Source: Maribrevibacterium harenarium
Lineage (GTDB): Bacteria > Pseudomonadota > Gammaproteobacteria > Pseudomonadales > Marinomonadaceae
Assembly (NCBI RefSeq): GCF_006385675.1
Contig: NZ_VFRR01000003.1
Coordinates: forward strand, 117,658-181,657
Reading direction: 5' to 3'
DNA: 64,000 nt
Part shown: positions 34,857-44,600 of the stretch, one piece after another
How positions within the stretch are numbered: the stretch's first letter is position 1
Layout of the letters: every line of letters starts with the position of its first letter
Notes under the pieces: model-generated
The model's database searches: none
Told to the model about the DNA's origin: nothing
The model's input: the letters and a program-made list of their open reading frames with translations, nothing else
Translations under genes and position numbers: made by a program

Positions 34857-35345
34857 CTAAAGAACCATCTTCATAGCTAGGAATCCAACACCTCCAGCCA
34901 ACACCAACATAGCTAAAACAACTATAGTTCGTAGCCCACTAATCGATCTTTTTTGAGACTCCGCCTCAGCCTCTAACTTGTTGTTCAATTCCGCAAATTG
35001 TTTAGCAATGCAGCTATCAATTGCTGCGCGACCTTGTTCAAACTGATCAGGAGTTACGAACTTCAAGGCTGCCACATCACGACTTAGTTTCAACTGATCA
35101 TCTTTAATCTGGCCTAGAAGATTATTAAGTGACGTCAGGCAACCGTCAAACTCTTCAAATTTTTTCGAGTTCTTTGTAACCAATTCACCTTGTTCAGTAA
35201 CTAGACTTGCGAGCGTCGACTTTGCTTCCTCAATCTCAGCTTTTGCATTGTTGACGGCGCTCAACAGGCCATTAAACTCGGCCACTTGCGCCGATTGCTC
35301 TTCGAGTGAATCGATTACTCGGTGTAGTTTCTGTATGTCATTCAC
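34857..35345 (-). CDS. Membrane-anchored coiled-coil protein, third gene of HS4 operon
   Basis: 162 residues: a long heptad-rich coiled coil (about 1-135; AEIEEAKSTLASLV, LNNLLGQIKDDQLKLSRDV) and a single C-terminal membrane helix (TIVVLAMLVLAGGVGFLAM). GTG 35345 is chosen because it forms a GTGA overlap with the preceding stop and AAGGGG lies about 8 nt upstream; a TTG at 35348 is the alternative. Topology suggests a cytoplasmic coil anchored to the inner membrane. Possible role: membrane anchor, sensor or effector of the helicase-toxin complex. No homologue recognised. Confidence 0.6.
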   Translation of the reverse strand: MNDIQKLHRVIDSLEEQSAQVAEFNGLLSAVNNAKAEIEEAKSTLASLVTEQGELVTKNSKKFEEFDGCLTSLNNLLGQIKDDQLKLSRDVAALKFVTPDQFEQGRAAIDSCIAKQFAELNNKLEAEAESQKRSISGLRTIVVLAMLVLAGGVGFLAMKMVL

Positions 35346-38300
35346 CAATTAATCCCCTTGTATTGGCTGGTAAGTTTTTCTAGTCTATTTGCAAGTGGAG
35401 CTAACAAAGTGTGATAGGAGTACGGATCCCCTAGCTCTTCATTTACCTCCCCTAAAACATCCAAATCTTCAAATTTCTCATGGACAAAACGAGCAAAGCG
35501 GCTTCGTGCATGTTCAGAGAACATTGGCTTTAGCTGCATAGTTTTTCGGACCAAATCTAGTGCTTCATCCCTATTATCACTAATCAGCCGTTCAAATGAC
35601 GCTGCCATTCTTCGCTCTCCATCTGCATCATCAAACTCATCGGAAGCTAGTCGTAGCACACCACTCAAGTAGTTCAAGAATGCATTATCTTTGTATGACT
35701 CTAGAAATCGAGAAAGCTGACCTCGTAGGATCATCATTTTCTCGCTCCCTACTAGATGTTCCGTGCCATCTTCTTCATCAGTTTCAAAAAATACTGATGG
35801 CCATATCTTCGCCGACACAGAATTCTCAGCCATATTGAGCAGAAGTTGGCTCGACTTGTCGTGCCTGAAATAACCCTCAAGCTTCTCCTTAAATTCTTTG
35901 TCAAGCATCCTGCCTTCAGCGAATAAACTACATTGTTCATAAACGTTCTTCTGTGACTGGCGACGGTTGTAGACAAAATGGTCATAGGACCAGAGTAAAA
36001 GAACAAGAAAGATAAATTGCGATTTATCGATAGACCCTTTTCTCAGCTTATCGCAGAGAATTTTGTAGTACTGGTTATCACTACTAAACACATCCGCGAG
36101 CTTGAACTCAGGATCGTACTTTCTGACGGTATGCTCAATTTTCTTTTCCAAACTTTCTTCTGATAGGCACTGGAACTCGACATAGAGCGTGCCATTAAAA
36201 AAGTCTTCGATTACCCAGTCAGAGACAATACCTAATTGAGAAAGACGGTAGATAGCCTTTTCCAACTTAAACTTTTCTGTACCAAACTGTCTGGCAGTAA
36301 TGGTCACCGTGTTGTGTTCCTGATTGTACTTAAAGAATTCGTATACGTTTGCCATCAACTTGAACTCATCATTGACTGTGTCCAAGCCGTTTGTCATCAG
36401 GAATAGATTTGTGTTCAGGTCGCTATCGCGACTCAATGACTTCACGTACTCCTTCAGATCTTTGACATTCGTGCTAGAGTCCCAAATCTTGTCGAGAATA
36501 GCTGAATTGGGCTCTTTTGTGAGAAGCACATAGCAATCTGCGGGTACTTCCTTGAATAGTTTTTTATCTCGCCCGGCCCTGCCTGCTTCCTGATACAAGG
36601 CCTCCATCGACCCAGGTATTCCGAAGTGAATCGTATAGGCAATATTCCCCTTATTCACGCCCATTCCGAATGCCTTAGTGGCAGTAAGTAGGCGGTATTT
36701 ATTTTCTTTAAATTCGTCTTGAACTTGGCGCTTATACCTATCGAAAGCCTCTCCCTGCAATCCACCCATTTTCGGAGCCGACCCCGAGAAATATCTAACA
36801 TCCATCTTCAAGAGTGTTGAAATTCGGCCCGCTAAGCTATGACAACCCTTAGCTCCGTTGACGGTAGGTGTGAATATGATCCCCGCCTTATTGCCGTCTT
36901 CCTCATCGAAATTCCATTTACCCTCCATTTCAGAAACAAGTTCGACGACTGCATCACCTTTACGGCCTTTATCGTCGATAACGTGGAATGAGAGTTCCTC
37001 GCGAGTGAAGTCCATTGGGGTACGGACAAAATCATCGGGGATATCAAACTCTGTTTGAATATCCTTTAAGACGTTAACTGATGCTGTTGCCGTTAGGCCT
37101 ATATAACTTGCACTGGGAGCAAACCGTTCGATTGTATTTGCCAGGTTCAGGTAAGAAGTCCTGAAATCATGCCCCCACTCAGACAAACAGTGAGCTTCAT
37201 CGATCACCGCGTAGGCAAATGAGAGATCTAGTCCTATAGCCAACATCTCTTTTCTAAACGCATGGGTTTGGAATCGCTCAGGCGATATGAATACGAAAAA
37301 GTACTTACCACGTCCGAAATCTCTCTGAACTTTGGCCTTCTCTCCTGCCTTCAAGTCACTGGTAATAAAATTGCTTCGAGTGAAACCGATGCTATCCAAA
37401 TCGGCTTTCTGGTCATACATCAAACTCTTAATCGGACATACAACAAAGCTAACGGCTGGTTGCAGAATCGCAGACAACTGGTAACAAATTGACTTACCCG
37501 AACCTGTAGGCAACAATCCTATTGTGCCGTTTCTCGAAAGTGCAGATCCTATGATACCAACCTGACCTTCCCTGAAATCTACATCCTCTAGGTATGGTAG
37601 AAACAAGTTGCTGAGGAAGTATCTCAGAGACTCTCGCTGCTCGCTGCCTGGGCTAAGGTCTAGTTTATAGGTAATAGGATTTCTGCATGAAAGCTCGAAA
37701 AAGTCATAGTCAATCAATTGACTGGTTTCTATTGAAGCAGCATCAGAATCTTCGAAGTATCGATAGAAATCGAAGTAATCCGTTCGTGAATATATGACGT
37801 CTTGGTTAACTTGAAAGGAATCGTCATAACGCTCCAGTATGCTGAAGTCGATGAATATATTTTTACCAGACCGTTCGCTCGGAAGCTCATCTGATTCGAT
37901 CAGCGCAACCTCAATTCGCTTTTCTTCAATGCCGATGAGACGAAAGAGATTCGATAACAAATCGTTCAGGTCGTCCAGTGCCGCTTCAGCAAAATCAGTT
38001 CCATCACGATTGACTATGAATAGTTTTTTCAACTCCCCTAGTCTGATCTGACCGCGTTCAAGAAGCTCTAATAACAGTATCTGGAAACGCAACGCCGAGG
38101 TCAGCCTCAATCGCGAGTCAGTAACATCGACTCCATTTTCATAAGCCTCTTGGTAATTCAATAAAGAAATACCATTAGGAGGCATTAGGACACCATTTCG
38201 CTCTAGACCATCAACGATCTGAATTTGAGAAATAATCGAATTAATCTTACTGATAAATGACTGGTTCTCAGAGGCCAGTTCTTGAACAGTGAATCGAACA

Positions 38301-40018
38301 GTCTTCAGTCCCAGGCTTTCAGTAAACGCATCCCTCATTTCATCTAAATGCTGAGAATTTTGGTGCTGCTGACCGTCTATCTCAATAATTAAACCAACTT
38401 GAGGAATGTAAAAATCTACCTGTCGGTTCTGGAATTGTTCAACGTAGACCTGAGTCATATCGTGAATCTGGACTTCAGGGAGCATTAGTTGTTTTACAAA
38501 AATGTACTTACCGAAATACTTCGGTATCAGCTCATCAAAAAACCTTTTCGCTGGGTAGTTTCCAGACTCTTTGTGGCCTCGAATCAATCTATTCCAAAAA
38601 ACTGGCTTATCTGACACAAGAGCCTGAACTGGCGTATTAAGAACGTTCTGCTCCAGTTCAATGCCAAATGCTTTCCTCAGTTTCCGCGAGGCTATTGTTG
38701 GCTTCCCTCTCTGGAGCATGTTCTTAAGAACTTGCATTGCACCAAATAGCTGACCAGACGCTGCTTCAGACGAGATCGAATACTGGAGAAGATTATGGAA
38801 AATGAAGTTATGGTTGGTTCTCGCGTAGTTAGCAGAAAACTTCTTGCTTACAAGCCTGCTACTAGACTTCGGATTGCCATATCCAGATTGCTCATTTTTA
38901 TTCGCCAGCGAGTCGATGATTGGGCTGTACAAATCTGAAAACAGTTGGTTATTGTGTTGTTGTTCTTGGCTGTCAGTGCCTAGCTCCAATCTATAGAGAG
39001 TTTTAACCAACGTAAAAATGTAAATACTTGAATTCGGAAAAGCTTGAGATAGACAACGTGTTATCTCATCAGTTGTAGCCCCCGAAGTTAATACGTCGTC
39101 AATGATCAGAAATGTCGGATTTGAATTAGCTTCTATTAAATCAACATCGGCTTTATAGGCACCTCTGACCTGGTGAAGTCTTTGTGTTGCAGTGCAATTA
39201 GTCGATTTATCTAATACGTGATCTTTCTCTAATATCTTAGGTTGGTAAGAAGCCCCTAAAGCAACAGCTAACGATTTGCCCAATGTATCTAATGCTTTAT
39301 CGCCATCTTCAGCCCTAAGCTCAGCATGACCTAACGCTCGGACAACAATATCTATGGCTGGGAATGAAGGAGCTAGCTCAACAGTCTTGTTAACCCAGCG
39401 GCGTACAGAAGGATTCTTGTTATCTTTGAAAGACCAAACTTCCTGTTTGATGCCATCTAAATAGAATCCCAGATGAAGTTTATTTCCAGATTGTATTAAC
39501 TCAGAACGTCCCGTTGTTGCAGAGCTCAGCATCGAATTTTTTCCAATAAGCTCGGAGAGACTGATTACTCCCTTATGTGACGAATCGATCTCCGAGGCAG
39601 AACCCCAATCTACTGAGAAAAACTCAACTCCTGCATTGGAAGCAGCGTCTCGATCTAGGTTACTATCTCCTAAATAAATTGACTCGTCGGCGCTAACACC
39701 GAAGTACTCGAGAATACGAGTAACGCCCTCAGGGCTCGGCTTGTGGTGCGTTACATCATGGTAGGCTACTACATAATCAACAGTGATACTGAAGTGTTTG
39801 AGTAGCCCCTGAACGTAGTTCGAAGGCGCATTCGAGAAGATAGCAACCTTGATTCCAACCGACCGAGCAGTTGTAACAAGGCCGACAACGTCCTGATAGA
39901 TTACACATCCATTAAAGTACCTGGGTATGTCTCTCCATCGGCCAGCTGACCGAAGAGGTTCGAGGCTTGATGTATCAATAAGCGTGTCATCAAGATCGAG
40001 GACGATGACCTTTATCAC
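35342..40018 (-). CDS. HAD-PRTase-PD-(D/E)XK-RecQ fusion, ShosT-like defence protein
   Basis: 1558 residues. (1) HAD phosphatase, 1-160: D8/D10 (DLDDT), K93, GD 117-118 with D122. (2) ComF-type phosphoribosyltransferase, about 220-340: LIIDDVLTSGAT 304-315. (3) Nuclease like DUF559/Vsr, about 485-600: D535, EID 546-548, H552. (4) RecQ-type helicase, about 815-1180: Walker A PTGSGK (K842), DEAH 940-943, aromatic loop SEWGHDFR, TAT 976-978, QEAGRAGR 1143-1150; then a helical tail. HAD+PRTase beside a DprA gene is the ShosTA layout. GTG start overlaps the dprA-like stop (GTGA). All catalytic residues appear intact. Confidence 0.8.
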   Translation of the reverse strand: MIKVIVLDLDDTLIDTSSLEPLRSAGRWRDIPRYFNGCVIYQDVVGLVTTARSVGIKVAIFSNAPSNYVQGLLKHFSITVDYVVAYHDVTHHKPSPEGVTRILEYFGVSADESIYLGDSNLDRDAASNAGVEFFSVDWGSASEIDSSHKGVISLSELIGKNSMLSSATTGRSELIQSGNKLHLGFYLDGIKQEVWSFKDNKNPSVRRWVNKTVELAPSFPAIDIVVRALGHAELRAEDGDKALDTLGKSLAVALGASYQPKILEKDHVLDKSTNCTATQRLHQVRGAYKADVDLIEANSNPTFLIIDDVLTSGATTDEITRCLSQAFPNSSIYIFTLVKTLYRLELGTDSQEQQHNNQLFSDLYSPIIDSLANKNEQSGYGNPKSSSRLVSKKFSANYARTNHNFIFHNLLQYSISSEAASGQLFGAMQVLKNMLQRGKPTIASRKLRKAFGIELEQNVLNTPVQALVSDKPVFWNRLIRGHKESGNYPAKRFFDELIPKYFGKYIFVKQLMLPEVQIHDMTQVYVEQFQNRQVDFYIPQVGLIIEIDGQQHQNSQHLDEMRDAFTESLGLKTVRFTVQELASENQSFISKINSIISQIQIVDGLERNGVLMPPNGISLLNYQEAYENGVDVTDSRLRLTSALRFQILLLELLERGQIRLGELKKLFIVNRDGTDFAEAALDDLNDLLSNLFRLIGIEEKRIEVALIESDELPSERSGKNIFIDFSILERYDDSFQVNQDVIYSRTDYFDFYRYFEDSDAASIETSQLIDYDFFELSCRNPITYKLDLSPGSEQRESLRYFLSNLFLPYLEDVDFREGQVGIIGSALSRNGTIGLLPTGSGKSICYQLSAILQPAVSFVVCPIKSLMYDQKADLDSIGFTRSNFITSDLKAGEKAKVQRDFGRGKYFFVFISPERFQTHAFRKEMLAIGLDLSFAYAVIDEAHCLSEWGHDFRTSYLNLANTIERFAPSASYIGLTATASVNVLKDIQTEFDIPDDFVRTPMDFTREELSFHVIDDKGRKGDAVVELVSEMEGKWNFDEEDGNKAGIIFTPTVNGAKGCHSLAGRISTLLKMDVRYFSGSAPKMGGLQGEAFDRYKRQVQDEFKENKYRLLTATKAFGMGVNKGNIAYTIHFGIPGSMEALYQEAGRAGRDKKLFKEVPADCYVLLTKEPNSAILDKIWDSSTNVKDLKEYVKSLSRDSDLNTNLFLMTNGLDTVNDEFKLMANVYEFFKYNQEHNTVTITARQFGTEKFKLEKAIYRLSQLGIVSDWVIEDFFNGTLYVEFQCLSEESLEKKIEHTVRKYDPEFKLADVFSSDNQYYKILCDKLRKGSIDKSQFIFLVLLLWSYDHFVYNRRQSQKNVYEQCSLFAEGRMLDKEFKEKLEGYFRHDKSSQLLLNMAENSVSAKIWPSVFFETDEEDGTEHLVGSEKMMILRGQLSRFLESYKDNAFLNYLSGVLRLASDEFDDADGERRMAASFERLISDNRDEALDLVRKTMQLKPMFSEHARSRFARFVHEKFEDLDVLGEVNEELGDPYSYHTLLAPLANRLEKLTSQYKGINW

Positions 40019-40986
40019 AGCAGGCCACCGTTTGCTTTCAACGACCCAAATGAACTCGCGATATTTTCTAATTGAAGACGAATATCTTCATAAGATTCGC
40101 TCGTGTAGGGTATCGCCCTCCCTTCGTTAACTAGCTGTTGAGTTCCTGAAATAGCCTTGATAGTAAGATCTGAATACTTAGCTTTATGTGCGTCAGGAAC
40201 GAAGACAGGACGCATCATAGAGATAGCAGATTTGACTGCGTGCATCGTCCCACCATCTATCGAAGTTTCAATAGCAAAGACGGCAGTAGATAAACCTGCT
40301 TGTATCCTGTCTCGCTTAGCAAAGAACGCAGGTATTGCTTTGGTTCCTGGTGCATTCTCTGCAACTAGAAGTCCGCCCTCGTCCAAAATTTCCTTAGCGA
40401 GTTCCCGATTACTTGCGGGAGAAATAGACTCCACATCGACAAGAACAGAAATCGTTGGTGTTTTGGCGTCTAATGCCGCACGATGAGCAATTGTATCGAT
40501 ACCCAGTGCAAGTCCACTGACTATCGTGAAGCCATAAGTCGCAAACTTTTGAATAGTTTTAATCGTTATGGTTTCCCCCTTGGGGGTGTTTTCACGAGTG
40601 CCTACAACTGCTAATGAAAGCCTATTATCTAAGAGGTTCAGATTGCCTTTACAGTATAGAAAAGGAGGAGGTTTCGGGAGACCGTATAACGAAATTGGAT
40701 AGGTTTTCGTACCGAAGAGAACAATCTCAACACCTTTATTTTTGAACGAATCAATCTCAGCTTGTACTTCGACCCTGAGAGCTTGGAAGTTCGCAGTATC
40801 TAAGAAGCTTTCGATAGCTGCTCGAGATTTACCGTTTGATATTTTTAGATTGGAGGAGTGCTGTGCCAGTTCTTCGAGTGTTGCCACTCCGCTATACGCT
40901 GAAAACTTTAAGATGGACAGAACAGTTTCATCACCAACGTTCATTAACCTCTTGATAACAAGAGCATCTACAATGTTCACATCCAC
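40015..40986 (-). CDS. DprA-like Rossmann protein, ShosA-like antitoxin candidate
   Basis: 323 residues. N-terminal helical part (1-90), then DprA/SLOG Rossmann core: FLYCKGNL, VVGTRENTPKG (127-137), SGLALGIDTIAHRAAL (157-172), KRDRIQAGLS (224-233, Asp for the usual Asn), GGTMHAVKSA. No C-terminal winged-helix DML1 domain is clear. In ShosTA the DprA homologue neutralises the PRTase toxin. Gene order antitoxin first, with a GTGA overlap, fits. Start is uncertain: GTG 40986, or GTG 40980 which has better spacing from GGAG. Not a competence gene by context. Confidence 0.82.
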   Translation of the reverse strand: MDVNIVDALVIKRLMNVGDETVLSILKFSAYSGVATLEELAQHSSNLKISNGKSRAAIESFLDTANFQALRVEVQAEIDSFKNKGVEIVLFGTKTYPISLYGLPKPPPFLYCKGNLNLLDNRLSLAVVGTRENTPKGETITIKTIQKFATYGFTIVSGLALGIDTIAHRAALDAKTPTISVLVDVESISPASNRELAKEILDEGGLLVAENAPGTKAIPAFFAKRDRIQAGLSTAVFAIETSIDGGTMHAVKSAISMMRPVFVPDAHKAKYSDLTIKAISGTQQLVNEGRAIPYTSESYEDIRLQLENIASSFGSLKANGGLL

Positions 40987-41016
40987 TCCAAAAACACGAC
41001 AAATTCTAGTCCATTA

Positions 41017-41051
41017 ACCACAAATATACTTGTGGTAGACCGAAAACACAA
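41017..41051 (-). promoter_or_regulatory. Promoter with palindromic operator for the HS4 operon
   Basis: On the minus strand TTGTGT (41046-41051), 17 nt, TATATT (41023-41028), about 40 nt upstream of the dprA-like start. A perfect 7-bp dyad ACCACAA-6-TTGTGGT (41017-41036) covers the -10. A repressor, possibly the DprA-like protein itself, could bind here. Confidence 0.5.
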
Positions 41052-41623
41052 TAAAGTCAATCTCTATAAGTAGATATACCCCACGGCAAGAGCGTTTTGA
41101 ATTGAACTAAATACCTAGTAGCTCGATCAGGGCTGGCAGTTTATTATTGTCGGAATGAGTATTTTGATCCCATCTGCATTTGGTATCAGCTGCGATCAAG
41201 GAGAGAAAAATAGCAGTCGGGGCAATGACGATATAAATTAGTGTTTATATCGATACCCAATTTAGTTGAACATGCCTTCCTGAAAATTAAGAAATACCGA
41301 GCAGTGACTACACGGTATGAAAAATTAGCAATAAATTATGAAAGTGTCGTTGCTTTGGCATTTTCAATCATGTGGTTCCCTATGCGGGCAGATCAAAATA
41401 TGTACAGCAAAGACTAACACGCTCTAAATAGGTGCCCCTAATTGTGCTATATATGGCGAGAATCAACGTGGTACAATGCATTGTGATCATGCTGCCTTGC
41501 ATCTCAGTACCATCGGTGTTGCAGCTAAACTGCATGAAAATGTGCAGCCTCGCGGTAATGTAGGTCAGTGAGCTACATTTAGGAACATCTATTTAGAAAA
41601 TCGCGCTAATAGAGTAATTTCTT
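41052..41623. other. Non-coding stretch between the HS4 operon and traN
   Basis: About 570 bases without a convincing gene. It is AT-rich next to the operon and has scattered short palindromes (for example GATATAAATTAGTGTTTATATC near 41230). It contains stops in all frames at short intervals. It may be decayed cargo left at the hotspot edge or traN 3' flanking sequence. I see no RNA gene. Confidence 0.5.
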
Positions 41624-44600
41624 TTAGTTATTCCCCGAAATTTCTTCCGTCGCCTCCTGACGCAGTTTCTGAGCATCCATTCCGTTTAGCCTTTCAATAG
41701 CTCGGTCTGCGGCACTTTGACGGCTTCCATCAACGTTTAGCGTACTTCCTGAGCCTGTGAGTCGTTCCAGATCCAGTGACGGTACTTCGGGTAGGTTGCC
41801 CGTGATCGATAAGATACCTATCCATTCATCCAGATTGACTTGGCTCCAATCCACCTGGTTTAACTGACTCGCGGTCAAACCTTCACAGTTTGGTGACTTG
41901 GCACTGCCCCAGCCAAGGCCCAATTGCGGACGTACTTGTTCCTGAATGATCCGTGAAAGCGGCGAAGTAAAGCAGCAATATGATTGCCGTTTCTCAACAC
42001 AGGCACCTAAGAACTTAGACTTGCAGTAAGAACCTACATAGTGGCAACTCTTCAATACCCGCTTGGCGTTCATTTCAAACTCGCTCTGCTCACATTTCCA
42101 GATAAGCTGAATGAGGATCATAGTGACTGAATAAATCATGTAGGCCGTCATAACCGTACTCAGAACCGCGCCCGCAGCGCCACCCAATGCAAAGTTGCCA
42201 CCCGAAACGACACCATCAGCTCCAACCGCGCCACCAACGTTGCTAAACAGTGCCGATTGCGCTCCCGAACCAAAGGTCGTACCTACCCATTCAGCCGTTT
42301 TGTTGGTCAACACCTGCATGAAGCCAGTCGCAGCTTGCTCCGCTCCCGCGCCAGCAGCCGTTGATGGCCCAGCTCCCATGAGAGAGTCCCATGCTGACAC
42401 AAAAGGCTCTTTGACCGCACTCCAAGTGCTCGTGATTGGCTCCCTGAGCGTATTCCACGAACCATAGATAGCTGACGACGGATTCATGGCCATGACTGCC
42501 GTATCAAGCTTGTTAACCGCCACTATCATCGTGATGTAATCCGATAACGACACGCCACTTGGCTTTTCACAGCAATCCACTATGCCGCCAACGGCTTTTT
42601 TGCACTGGCCAGCATTACCTTTAAAAACCGTACACTCAACGTTATCTTGGCCATCAGCTCCCGTACAAGACATATCATTGGTCATAAACTGCGCCGCATT
42701 AAGCATCGCTGCGGCTTCTGCAAAGTTAGCCTGCTTGATTGACTCTGGCTCTAAACAATCTGTGCCCATACAGCGAACTGGCCCCTCACAGTTGTATTGA
42801 GTTTCCATTCGTGCATTTTGCACTTCAACGCTTTGTCCACAGTCATACACCAAACTTTGGATATAGCAGAAGCCTTCATGACCAGCCCCACCTTCAGTGC
42901 ATTCGGTTCTGACGTACTGGCAGGCTGGGTTTTGCTCTAGCGCGGAACACGTATTGGTGGTCGTGTTTTGTCCGTTATTGACGATGGTTTGCGTATTACC
43001 ATTGGCATCTACCCAGCTATCTGAGCTGCCCATGTTGAACTCTGGATGAGCAGTCGAAGGATTGTAGGTTGCTCTTGCCCTCCAGCATGAGAGTCCCTGT
43101 CCATCAGAGCTGCCGCGACTGGTTAAATGAGCAGGAGACGAAACAACCGCTGGATAAAGGCTTCCAAGATTGGCCAACTCGCCACTACCAACCGTTAACC
43201 CGTCGATTCGTTTTGTGCCCGTATCCAAACATTGCCACTGCACCGCAGTAAACTGATCCGTTTGCATCAAGCATTGGTCTATGCCCGGATCACTTGATTG
43301 ATGAACAACGTCTTGCTCTAAGTATTTGCCAGAGAAGGTCAATGAAGCGCTCAGTTTTGCAGGAGCCAAACACTTCTGAACTTCTCGGCTGCAAGTATCG
43401 AAATCGACTTTTTTCCAGCCGGACTCACATCTGGAACGAGTGACTTCCTGGGGTTCATGCCACGAAATAATCGACCCATTGACGACTTTACACAATGAAC
43501 CAACCAAGGTTCCTTTTGGACAGGTCATTTCAGGGTATTTAATGGAGGGTTTCGTCTCAGTCACCGTTTCCTTATTGCCCGTCAGTGAGAGTGTCGTTTT
43601 CCAACCATTTGCCTTGGACGGCGACTCGGTGATTTTTATCTCAGTATTTTGATTATCAAAAATCCTCAGTGTCGCGTTTCCAGTTTGCATAGTGCCGCTG
43701 TGCTGTGGAACAAAGCTGAGCGTTTCAGAGCTAAAGCAACCGCGCTCAATGGACCAGCTTTGTTGATGGGTTTCAGCGGATACACGTCGCTCTAACTGAC
43801 ACTGAGTAAGCGTGCTGATCTTCTCGCACACCTGGTAATCCGGTACATGCTTGGTTTCAGTAAATGGCGTAATCGTCTGAGTAGGCTCACAGGCCTCAAA
43901 ACTACTTGGCATAAGGTTGGATACCACACACTTTGGATCGCTGGTTTGTAATCCACAGTCATAAGTATCGGTAAAACGAATGCATTCACCTTTATCATTG
44001 GTCTCGGCACATTCTGACGACATGAATCCACAGGAAGGATTCGCTTCAAGCACTTGGCAGGCCTGATTTTCAATCCCCTTATAGCTTTCATCATCCACAC
44101 TCACTTGTACACGCCGACACAAAGGCGATATGCCAGCCACTGGGCTTGGGGCAAAGTAGGATTCACAAACTGAAACACCATTGACCACCGTACATCCGTT
44201 GGTTGAAGACGGCTGATCCGTGCATTGAATGCTGTAGTCTGAAAACTTAGCCGGGATATCCGCTGCTTGTTCGATACAGGACTGTGGTGACCAACTATCA
44301 TTCATCACCACCTTGGTTGGATCAAAGCGCACCTTAATGCGTGCATAGCCCTCACCACTACCCGTGACCGATACGCGAATTTTTACTGGCACTTCTAAAC
44401 CGGGCTCTACCGCTTTTAGCTTGGCGGTGAGGTCAGTATTAGGATTGCGTTCCCAACTGGTACTAAGCTCGCAGCGACCTGCCGTTTCTGGTGGAAAGTT
44501 ATTGTTCGGCCCAGACCAGACTTTCTGGTCGCCAAGCCACACTTGCATGTAGTCATCCCATTTGGCGTACTCAAGAACAGCTGAGGTAATCGCATCGGGG

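Noticed and set aside
36500..37600. Helicase region as the host RecQ gene
   Set aside because: It is the C-terminal part of one continuous 1558-residue frame with HAD, PRTase and nuclease domains, unlike host RecQ.
40015..40986. DprA-like gene as the host competence gene dprA
   Set aside because: It lies inside ICE hotspot HS4, is translationally coupled to the helicase fusion and deviates at the RNRI-type motif.
41018..41623. oriT of the element near traN
   Set aside because: The SXT oriT lies next to mobI near the int end, which is outside the window; nothing here resembles a relaxase site.
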